Source: Nostoc sp. LPT
Lineage (GTDB): Bacteria > Cyanobacteriota > Cyanobacteriia > Cyanobacteriales > Nostocaceae
NCBI RefSeq assembly: GCF_017115165.1
Contig: NZ_JABXKF010000130.1
Location: 1 to 64,000, forward strand
Length of the DNA stretch: 64,000 nt
Direction of reading: 5' to 3'
Below, piece after piece: positions 11,205 through 19,023 of the stretch. Positions within the stretch are counted from its first letter, which is position 1. Each line of letters opens with the position of its first letter. Below the pieces are notes generated by a model. The model saw only the letters and a program-made list of their open reading frames with translations. It was not told where the DNA came from and made no database searches. The translations under genes and the position numbers were made by a program.

Positions 11205-12583
11205 CTTCTAAACACCCCCATCTGTGTGGGTGAACCGACTTCTGAATCTTCCGTCCCTATAGATTGAAATTCCACAGTGTAGCCAAAGCTTTCTGCTACT
11301 TGATTTGCCCAATTTTGAAACTGCGATCGCGTCCATTCAAAGCGATGGTCTTGATGTCGCAGTTTTCCCACCGGGAGGTTTTCAAATTTGATATTGTATT
11401 CAATATTGGGCGTTGTTACCACCACCGTTTTGGGTTGGGCAAACTCGAACAAAACCCGCTCAAATGCTCCCAGTCGCGGCAAATCAAGATGCTCAATCAC
11501 CTCAATCACCGTCGCCGCATCATAGCCACTAAAGCGTTTATCTTGGTAAGTGAGTGCGCCTTGAATCAGTTGTACGCGTTCCCACTGGTTGCGCGGCAGG
11601 CGCAGACGGTCTAATCTTTCTTGGGCAACTTCTAGCGCCCTGTAGGAAACATCAACACCTGTAATCTGTTCAAAAAAGCCGTCTTTGAGAAGTGTTTTCA
11701 GCAAATTGCCTTGACCGCAACCTAAATCAATCACTCGCCTTGCATTGCTTTGTTTTAGAGCTGCAATCACCGCATCCAAGCGCTGCTGATTCAGACTAAT
11801 CGGCTTTTCTACCGCCGCTTCTTCTTTGGCATGACTTTCTTCAACGCTATCGAGATCGGTATTGTCTTCTTCTACTAGTTGAGTTAAGGCTAGACGAGTT
11901 AAACGTTGCTGTCGTTTCAGGTAACGTCTGGTAATTTGTTCTCGCGCTGGATGGGTAGTTAACCAACCTTCACCATGCCGTAGTAACTTTTCGATTTCTT
12001 CATCGCCTACCCAGTAATGCTTATCGTCATCCAACACCGGAATTAGGACGTAGAGATGACTTAACAAATCACTCAAAGGTAAAGTGTGCTGAAGTTCGAC
12101 GGTAAAGTATTTGCTCTGTCCCCAATCGGGGAATTTCTCATCTAAAGTATGACCTGCGGCACTGACATTATAGCCCAACGGCTCAAACAATTGCCGCAGA
12201 AACTCTTCACCACCGCGACAAGGTAAAACCGACAGTTTTGCTACCAAAGGAATAGGAGTTTGCGCTAATTCTGGTAAGTCTTTGCAGCGACCTCCTAAAG
12301 CCGTGCTAAACACCTGAGCGATCGCTACACTCAAAAACGAAGAAGCAACATAAGGGCGATCGCTGACATATTGTTCTAGCCTTGCACCGCGTCCCCGCAC
12401 CAACTTTACAGGATCGACATCCAACAACAACGCCGCCGTACATCGCTCTATACTAGCTTCTGGGTAGAAGATGTGCGCCTTTCCAAAACTAAGGGCAAAA
12501 GACTGACAACGGTCTGGGTGTTTATGCAGCAGGTAGCCTAACTCCGTTGCTGGGAAGTGTGTCGTTGTGATTGTCAGCAGCAT
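11201..12583 (-). CDS. hen1: Hen1, 3'-terminal RNA ribose 2'-O-methyltransferase
   Basis: 460 residues, matching bacterial Hen1. An N-terminal region of about 240 residues, known in homologues to bind and activate the Pnkp ligase, is followed by a SAM methyltransferase with motif I VIDLGCGQGN (about 284-293) and the metal-binding signature EVIEHLD (about 361-367). TTPNIEYN follows near 390. In the known pathway Hen1 methylates the 2'-OH at the 3' end of RNA cut by a ribotoxin before Pnkp ligates it, so the repaired tRNA resists re-cleavage. It is the first gene of the operon and diverges from the giant kinase at 12774 across 190 bases. No clear Shine-Dalgarno sequence was seen at the ATG. Confidence 0.95.
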   Translation of the reverse strand: MLLTITTTHFPATELGYLLHKHPDRCQSFALSFGKAHIFYPEASIERCTAALLLDVDPVKLVRGRGARLEQYVSDRPYVASSFLSVAIAQVFSTALGGRCKDLPELAQTPIPLVAKLSVLPCRGGEEFLRQLFEPLGYNVSAAGHTLDEKFPDWGQSKYFTVELQHTLPLSDLLSHLYVLIPVLDDDKHYWVGDEEIEKLLRHGEGWLTTHPAREQITRRYLKRQQRLTRLALTQLVEEDNTDLDSVEESHAKEEAAVEKPISLNQQRLDAVIAALKQSNARRVIDLGCGQGNLLKTLLKDGFFEQITGVDVSYRALEVAQERLDRLRLPRNQWERVQLIQGALTYQDKRFSGYDAATVIEVIEHLDLPRLGAFERVLFEFAQPKTVVVTTPNIEYNIKFENLPVGKLRHQDHRFEWTRSQFQNWANQVAESFGYTVEFQSIGTEDSEVGSPTQMGVFRR

Positions 12584-12717
12584 TTATTCACTTGTACAAA
12601 GGTTTAGAGCAAGGAAATAATTAATGAATATCAAGGATAACTCGGATTTCTCACTTATGAGAAATCTGGGCTTAGTACCAATAACCAATGACCAAATTTT
12701 TTGCTTTTGTTTATAAA

Positions 12718-12773
12718 CAACTTCACTATATATCTGGGAACACTATATCTGGAAGTCTTAAAGATTTAGCAGT
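12718..12773 (+). promoter_or_regulatory. Second copy of the hybrid-kinase leader
   Basis: It matches 2308-2363 over nearly its whole length, differing by a few substitutions and small indels. It ends at the ATG of the second giant kinase and lies in the 190-base divergent gap with hen1, so it may also touch the hen1 promoter. Confidence 0.4.
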
Positions 12774-15700
12774 ATGGTTAGTTCGAGAGTCAATATTCCC
12801 GGATATAAAGTAAGCGAAGAACTCTACAACGGTTCTAGAACTGTAGTTTATCGAGGGTATCGAGAGACTGACTCATTACCTGTAGTAATTAAACTGCTGA
12901 AAAACTCTTATCCGAGTTTCAGCGAATTGGTGCAGTTTCGTAATCAGTACACCATTGCCAAAAATCTTAACTCACCTCTAATTATCCAAACCTACAGCCT
13001 CCAAGCCTACCAAAATGGCTATGCGTTGGTGATGGAAGACTTTGGCGGGATTTCTTTGAAGGAATGGGGAGTGAGGGGAAACCTGGAATCTTTGATGGAG
13101 TTTTTACAGATAGCGATCGCACTGTGCAATACCTTAGACATATTGTATCGCGATCGGATTATTCATAAAGATATCAAACCCGCCAATATTCTCATTAATC
13201 CCGAAACCAAACAAGTTAAATTAATTGACTTTAGTATTGCATCCCTATTACCACGGGAAACTCAAACACTGATGAATCCCAATGTCTTGGAAGGGACACT
13301 TGGTTATATTTCTCCAGAACAAACAGGAAGAATGAATCGCGGGATTGACTACCGTACTGACTTTTATTCTTTAGGTGTTACTTTCTACGAGTTACTTACG
13401 GGAGAGTTACCGTTTCAATCAAACGATCCAATGGAGTTGGTACATTGTCATCTAGCAAAACTTCCACTATCCCTTCGGGAAGTTAAAAGTCAAAAGTTAA
13501 AAGGAGCCAGTGCGTTGGGGAGCCAGCGCGATCTTGGGGGTTTCCCCCATGAGCGACTGGCGTCCGGTGCCGACTTGAAGCAACTGGCGTTTAAAAGTGA
13601 AGAAATTCCGCAAGTGTTGTCAGATATTGTCATGAAATTGATGGCAAAAAATGCTGAAGACCGCTATCAAAGTGCATTAGGGCTGAAATTTGATTTAGAA
13701 AATTGTTTATCTCAACTCCAAGAAACTGGTGAAATTAAGCGTTTCCCAATTGCCCAACGGGATATGTGCGATCGCTTTATTATCCCTGATAAACTCTATG
13801 GACGAGAAACAGAAGTAGAAACTCTACTACAAGCATTTGAGCGCGTTAGTACAGGTGCGACAGAAATGATGCTGGTAGCTGGTTTTTCGGGTATTGGTAA
13901 AACCGTTGTAGTTAACGAAGTTCATAAACCAATCGTCAAAAAACGCGGTTATTTTATCAAAGGGAAATATGACCAATTTCAACGAAATATTCCCTTTTCG
14001 GCATTTGTGCAAGCCTTTCGGGATTTAATGGGGCAATTATTAACAGAAGGCGATGCTCAAATTCAGCAATTTAAAACCAATATTTTAGCGGCTGTAGGTG
14101 ATAATGGACAGGTAATTATTGAAGTCATCCCCGAATTAGAAAGAATTATTGGCCAACAACCACCTGCTACAGAATTATCAGGAACTGCCGCCCAAAATCG
14201 GTTTAATTTATTATTTCAGAAATTTACCCAAGTCTTTACCAGTGAAAAACATCCATTAGTGATGTTTTTAGATGATTTGCAGTGGGCAGATTCAGCATCA
14301 TTGATGTTAATACAGTTATTAATGGCTGATACGAAACATCTTTTCTTAATTGGTGCTTATCGTGATAACGAAGTCAACCCAGCACATCCATTAATGTTGA
14401 CTCTGAACGATATTCAAAAAACAGCAGCCACAATTAATACGATTACTTTAGCGCCTCTGAGTCAATGGCAAGTGAATCAATTAGTTGCTGACACACTTAA
14501 ATGTACAAAAGATTCGGCATTACCTGTTTCTCAATTGGTATTTCAAAAAACTCAAGGTAATCCGTTTTTTACTATACAGTTTCTTAAGGCATTACACCAA
14601 GATGGATTAATTGAATTTAACTTAGAGTCAGGGTATTGGCAATCTGATCTCATCACCAAAAAAAATCAGCAAGCGGTTACAGATGATGTTGTTAAGTTCA
14701 TGGTACTGCAATTACGAAGACTACCTCAATCAACTCAAAATGTGTTGCAGTTAGCCGCTTGCATTGGTAATCAATTTGATTTAGCAACTTTGGCGATCGT
14801 TTCGGAATCATCAGAAATTGAAACGGCTACTAGTTTATGGAAAGCTTTACAAGAAGGGTTAATTTTACCAATTAGTGATGTTTATAAATTTTATCAAGAT
14901 TCGTCATTAGTCAATAGTCATATCCTGCAAGAAGGCGAAGCGCCTATGTCATTAGAAAAGAACGAACGAATCACAAAGGACATAGACGCACTAGCGGCTG
15001 ACCGCAAGGTAGGACAAAGGACAGCTTATTATAAATTTTTACATGACAGAGTGCAACAAGCTGCCTATTCTCTAATTCCTGATAACCAAAAACAAGCAAC
15101 TCATCTCAAAATTGGTCAATTACTTCTGCAAAATTCCTCTCAAATAGAACAAGAAGAAAAACTGTTTGATATTGCCCTGCATTTGAATTTAGGAATTGAG
15201 TTAATTGCCCAATCACACGAGCGAGAAGCCTTAGCTAGACTTAACTTAGCAGCAGGAAATAAAGCTAAAAATTCTACTGCTTATGCTGCGGCTAGAGCCT
15301 ATTTACAAACTGGGATTAAGTTACTCACAGTCAACTGCTGGCAAGATCAATATGAATTGACCTTGAGTTTCTATGTTGCTGCCACCGAAGCCGCCTACTT
15401 AAATGCTGACTTTGAAGGCATGGAACAGATAGCGTTACAGGTGTTGCAATCAGCCCAGACGATTTTAGACAAAGTTAAAATTTACGAAATTCAAATTGCT
15501 GCTCAGACTGCCCAAAGCAGACTATTAGAAGCGATCGCAGTCGGCAGAGATGCTTTAAAACAATTGGGGGTTGAGCTACCTATTGAGCCAAACAATGCTG
15601 AGACTGGTAAAGCTTTACAAGTCCTTGCTAGTCAACTCGCAGGCAAACGAATTGAGGAACTAGCTGACCTGCCAGTGATGACCGATCCCCAAGCACAGGC

Positions 15701-17516
15701 AGCCATGCAACTATTAGGAATGTTGTTTGCACCCGTTTTCCAGGGAATGCCGGGTTTATTACCGCTTATTAGCTCCACAATGGTCAGCCTATCGCTTCAG
15801 TTTGGGAATACGCCCGCCTCCAGTGTAGGGTATGGGCTTCACGGAATGGTGCTGTGTGCCTTTTTGGGAGAGGTTGAAGCAGGCTACAGTTTTGGGCAAT
15901 TGGCATTGAATTTGCTAGATCGATTCAATGTGCGGGAATTCAAATCCACAATTTCCATGTTGTTTGGTGGCTTTATTCAGCATCAGCAAGAAGCACTCTT
16001 AGCAACAATACCGTTGCTGAAAGCTGGTTTTACCTCTGGTATGGAAACTGGCGATTTTTTACACGCTGGCTATAACGTATGTTGTTACAGCTATGCGGTC
16101 TTTTGGAGTGGCTGTGAACTTAGCAATTTGGAATTAGATATAGCAAGTTATAACACTGCCTTAACTCAGGCGAAGCAACATTCTGCCCAGACTTATGTAA
16201 GTATTATGCGGCAGGCGGCACAGAATTTCAGGGAAACCCGAATTCAGCCAGATTGTTTGAGCGGCAGTATCTACGATGAAACGGTGATGATTCCCAAGCA
16301 TCGTCAGGCGAATGAACTCACGGTAATGGCAGAGTTGTATATCTACAAACTGTTGCTTGCCTATTCTTTCGGTGATTACAAAGCTGCGATCGCTTACATT
16401 GACGAAGGTAAGGAGTATTTACTTGCAGTATCAGGATTGATTTTTATTCCGATTTCCCATTTCTATGCAGCCCTGACGTACCTAGCCCTATTTTCCACCC
16501 AGTCAGAAATTGAACTTTCTGTAATTCTCGCCCAGGTAGAAATTCATCAAACCACTCTGCACCAATGGGCACAAAATGCTCCCACAAATCATCTGCATAA
16601 ATGGCATTTAGTTGAGGCTGAGAAACAACGAGTTTTGGGCAATAAAGCAGAAGCACTTGAAAATTACGATCGCGCCATAACTCTAGCTAAAGCCAATGGC
16701 TACATCCAAGAAGAAGCACTTAGCAATGAACTAGTAGCCAAATTTTATCTCAATTGGGATAAAGAAAGAGTTGCCCAAGTATATATGCAAGAAGCATACT
16801 ACTGCTACGCTCGTTGGGGCGCAAAAGCCAAAATAGAAAACCTAGAAAAACGCTATCCCCAACTACTCCAATCCATTCTGCAACAGCAACGAATTAACCT
16901 CAACCCCTTAGAAACTATTAGCTTTCGTAGCACTTCCTCATCTACTCGCACTTCTACCACTGGCAGCACTAGTATTTCCGATGCACTAGATTTTACCTCT
17001 GTCCTCAAAGCCGCTCAAGCTATCTCCAGTACTCTAGAATTAGATCAACTCATTGTCAGCTTAAGCCACATTATTCTAGAAAACTCTGGTGCGAAGAAAG
17101 TTGTACTAATTCTTCCCCAAGATGATACTTGGCAAGTTAGGGCAATTACCTTTATCAATCATGGAGCAAATTCCGAGATTAATATCCAAACTATTCTTGA
17201 ATCACAATCAATCGACAATTGTCAAGATATTCCTGTAAAAATTATTCATTACGTTAAAAATACTCAACAAACAGTTGTTATAGACAATTGCAAAACAGAT
17301 ACTATTGGGTTGATTGGGGAATATATGCGCCGAATACAACCCCAAAGTGTATTATGTACCCCGATTATTAATCAAGGGCATTTAGTGGGGATTCTTTACC
17401 TAGAAAATAAACTGACGCAAGGGGTATTTACTAGCGATCGCCTTTCTATTATAAATTTCCTCTGCACTCAAGCTGCGATTTCTTTGGAAAATGCCCAATT
17501 ATATAATCATCTCTAG
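12774..17516 (+). CDS. Hybrid Ser/Thr kinase / ATPase / GAF protein, N-terminal part before an in-frame TAG
   Basis: 1580 residues closely similar to the protein of 2364-7757. It has a Ser/Thr kinase ([11 protein letters not shown] near 130, again DFS for DFG), Walker A GFSGIGKT near 370, Walker [13 protein letters not shown] near 493, a long helical region and a GAF domain. It stops with TAG at 17514-17516, right after the GAF domain (NAQLYNHL). The same frame then runs on without another stop through PAS, HisKA and HATPase to 18782, so this is one gene cut by a single amber codon. Two in-frame insertions relative to the paralogue look like repeat DNA: about 38 codons near 13490-13600 and about 25 codons near 14910-15025. 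Without the histidine kinase part it could still act as a Ser/Thr kinase. Confidence 0.88.
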   Translation: MVSSRVNIPGYKVSEELYNGSRTVVYRGYRETDSLPVVIKLLKNSYPSFSELVQFRNQYTIAKNLNSPLIIQTYSLQAYQNGYALVMEDFGGISLKEWGVRGNLESLMEFLQIAIALCNTLDILYRDRIIHKDIKPANILINPETKQVKLIDFSIASLLPRETQTLMNPNVLEGTLGYISPEQTGRMNRGIDYRTDFYSLGVTFYELLTGELPFQSNDPMELVHCHLAKLPLSLREVKSQKLKGASALGSQRDLGGFPHERLASGADLKQLAFKSEEIPQVLSDIVMKLMAKNAEDRYQSALGLKFDLENCLSQLQETGEIKRFPIAQRDMCDRFIIPDKLYGRETEVETLLQAFERVSTGATEMMLVAGFSGIGKTVVVNEVHKPIVKKRGYFIKGKYDQFQRNIPFSAFVQAFRDLMGQLLTEGDAQIQQFKTNILAAVGDNGQVIIEVIPELERIIGQQPPATELSGTAAQNRFNLLFQKFTQVFTSEKHPLVMFLDDLQWADSASLMLIQLLMADTKHLFLIGAYRDNEVNPAHPLMLTLNDIQKTAATINTITLAPLSQWQVNQLVADTLKCTKDSALPVSQLVFQKTQGNPFFTIQFLKALHQDGLIEFNLESGYWQSDLITKKNQQAVTDDVVKFMVLQLRRLPQSTQNVLQLAACIGNQFDLATLAIVSESSEIETATSLWKALQEGLILPISDVYKFYQDSSLVNSHILQEGEAPMSLEKNERITKDIDALAADRKVGQRTAYYKFLHDRVQQAAYSLIPDNQKQATHLKIGQLLLQNSSQIEQEEKLFDIALHLNLGIELIAQSHEREALARLNLAAGNKAKNSTAYAAARAYLQTGIKLLTVNCWQDQYELTLSFYVAATEAAYLNADFEGMEQIALQVLQSAQTILDKVKIYEIQIAAQTAQSRLLEAIAVGRDALKQLGVELPIEPNNAETGKALQVLASQLAGKRIEELADLPVMTDPQAQAAMQLLGMLFAPVFQGMPGLLPLISSTMVSLSLQFGNTPASSVGYGLHGMVLCAFLGEVEAGYSFGQLALNLLDRFNVREFKSTISMLFGGFIQHQQEALLATIPLLKAGFTSGMETGDFLHAGYNVCCYSYAVFWSGCELSNLELDIASYNTALTQAKQHSAQTYVSIMRQAAQNFRETRIQPDCLSGSIYDETVMIPKHRQANELTVMAELYIYKLLLAYSFGDYKAAIAYIDEGKEYLLAVSGLIFIPISHFYAALTYLALFSTQSEIELSVILAQVEIHQTTLHQWAQNAPTNHLHKWHLVEAEKQRVLGNKAEALENYDRAITLAKANGYIQEEALSNELVAKFYLNWDKERVAQVYMQEAYYCYARWGAKAKIENLEKRYPQLLQSILQQQRINLNPLETISFRSTSSSTRTSTTGSTSISDALDFTSVLKAAQAISSTLELDQLIVSLSHIILENSGAKKVVLILPQDDTWQVRAITFINHGANSEINIQTILESQSIDNCQDIPVKIIHYVKNTQQTVVIDNCKTDTIGLIGEYMRRIQPQSVLCTPIINQGHLVGILYLENKLTQGVFTSDRLSIINFLCTQAAISLENAQLYNHL
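13490..13600 (+). repeat. In-frame repeat insertion in the kinase domain
   Basis: About 114 bases absent from the paralogue at 2364, placed between the LAK motif and the final helices of the kinase domain. They contain GGGGG-TTT-CCCCC (about 13536-13548) and a GAGCCAG direct repeat. The segment is translated (REVKSQKLKG...) and keeps the frame. The junctions are approximate. Confidence 0.6.
14972..15022 (+). repeat. 50-bp dispersed repeat, copy A (inside a kinase gene)
   Basis: It begins ACAAAGGACATAGACGC and ends GACAAAGGAC. A copy at 62818-62867 on the minus strand has the same 50-base length with about seven substitutions. Here it lies in a stretch of codons lacking from the paralogue, between the ATPase and helical regions. 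Confidence 0.75.
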
Positions 17517-17570
17517 GAGCGAGGAAAGTTCCTCAGTAGTATTTACGAAGGTGTTGGCTGTCTAATCTTT

Positions 17571-18782
17571 GTGACTGATATTCGAGATAATGGTAGGTTT
17601 GAGTACACAGGATGGAGTAAATCTTGCGAATTAGCGGTTGGTATACCTGCTTCCCAAGTGCTGGGTAAAACTCCGCAAGAAGTAATAGGTGCTGATGAAG
17701 GTGCAGCAGTAGAGCAAAAATATCTGCGTTGTTTCCAAACCGGAATACCCATCACCTATGAAGAATGTCTAACATTTAATGACCAGAAAACTTGGTGGTT
17801 AACCATACTTAGTCCATTAAAAGATGAGACAGGCAAAGTTTATCGCATAGTTGGGACAACTATTAATATTAGCGATCGCAAACAAGCTGAATCAGCAGTT
17901 ACAGAAAAATCTCAAGCACTTGGAACAGCCTTAGAAGATTTACAACAAGCTCAATTACAAATTGTTCAAAGTGAGAAAATGTCTGCACTAGGTAATTTAG
18001 TTGCTGGCGTAGCTCATGAAATGAATAATCCTTTGGGCTTTATTGCTGCAAGTCTCAAACAAACTAAACCCACTATTGCTGATGTTGTGCAACACTTGAA
18101 ACTTTATCAAGAGAGTTTACCTAATCCGGGTGCTGAAATTCTTGATCATGCAGAAGAAATTGACTTAGATTATAGTTTAGAAGATTTACCCAAGGCAATA
18201 GATTCAATGGTAATGGCGTGCGATCGCCTCAAAAATATCAGCACTAGTTTAAGAACTTTCTCCCGTGCTGATAAAGATTACAAAGTGCCATTTAAAATTC
18301 ATGAAGGAATTGAAAGTACAATTTTAATTCTCAAACATCGCCTCAAAGCCAATGAGCAACGTCCAGCAATTGAAGTAATAACCAATTATGGCAGTTTGCC
18401 TCAAGTTGAATGTTTTCCTGGACAATTAAACCAGGTAATTATGAATATCCTAGCTAATGCAATTGATGCCTTGGATGAGTCAAATAGTGGGCGAAATTTT
18501 GCAGAAATTCAAGAAAATCCTAACAAGATTACAATTCAAACCTCATTGAAAGATAATCAGGTTCAAATAAAAATTAGTGATAATGCTAAGGGGATGAATG
18601 AAGAAGTAAAGCAAAAGATATTTGACCATTTGTTTACGACAAAATCTGTGGGAAAAGGAACGGGTTTAGGATTAGCGATCGCCCGTCAAATTGTTGTGGA
18701 AAAACATGGGGGTTCAATACACTGCAACTCATACCCAGGAAAAGGTACAGAGTTTGCGATCGCAATTCCAGTGCGGCAATAA
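17571..18782 (+). CDS. PAS-histidine kinase part of the split hybrid kinase
   Basis: It continues the frame of the gene ending at 17516. The codons from 17517 (ERGKFLSSIYEGVG) already belong to a PAS-type domain, so the true unit is the whole 12774-18782. A GTG at 17571 could start a separate 403-residue protein, but no good Shine-Dalgarno sequence precedes it and it would begin inside the PAS domain. Seen here are PAS/PAC (up to ISDRKQAE), a linker helix, HisKA with histidine in VAHEMNNP (residue about 149) and a HATPase with [13 protein letters not shown]. The HATPase centre reads DNAKGM, where the paralogues have DNGQGM. Alternatives are readthrough of TAG, a point error in the assembly, or a recent nonsense mutation. 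Confidence 0.8.
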   Translation: MTDIRDNGRFEYTGWSKSCELAVGIPASQVLGKTPQEVIGADEGAAVEQKYLRCFQTGIPITYEECLTFNDQKTWWLTILSPLKDETGKVYRIVGTTINISDRKQAESAVTEKSQALGTALEDLQQAQLQIVQSEKMSALGNLVAGVAHEMNNPLGFIAASLKQTKPTIADVVQHLKLYQESLPNPGAEILDHAEEIDLDYSLEDLPKAIDSMVMACDRLKNISTSLRTFSRADKDYKVPFKIHEGIESTILILKHRLKANEQRPAIEVITNYGSLPQVECFPGQLNQVIMNILANAIDALDESNSGRNFAEIQENPNKITIQTSLKDNQVQIKISDNAKGMNEEVKQKIFDHLFTTKSVGKGTGLGLAIARQIVVEKHGGSIHCNSYPGKGTEFAIAIPVRQ

Positions 18783-18868
18783 ACAGTGCTGAGTAGACCA
18801 ACTTTAGCTAAGAAGATTCTGTCACCCCACTTGCTCATGGGCGCGTAGTGTTCGCGCAGCAAAGGCGT

Positions 18869-18915
18869 CAACTCTTGGAGACGCTACACGTTGGCAAAAG
18901 CCTCTCCAAGAGTTG
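18869..18915. repeat. 13-bp perfect inverted repeat in the intergenic gap
   Basis: CAACTCTTGGAGA (18869-18881) pairs exactly with TCTCCAAGAGTTG (18903-18915) around a 21-base loop. It lies in the 240-base gap between the two histidine kinase genes. No T-run follows, so it looks like a dispersed hairpin repeat and not a terminator. The neighbouring GAGACGCTACACG resembles the repeat near 24740. Confidence 0.7.
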
Positions 18916-19023
18916 GCGGTTCGATAAATTAAGCTTTTGAGCAATTTTTGCGTAAGTCCTGCCTGACTCAGGATTGGCTCAACCCTAGCTATCCGCAAAC
19001 ACACTAAGTAAAGTAAATGGGAG

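Noticed and set aside
18869-18915. Rho-independent terminator
   Set aside because: The stem is perfect but the loop is 21 bases and no T-run follows on either strand; it fits a dispersed inverted repeat better.
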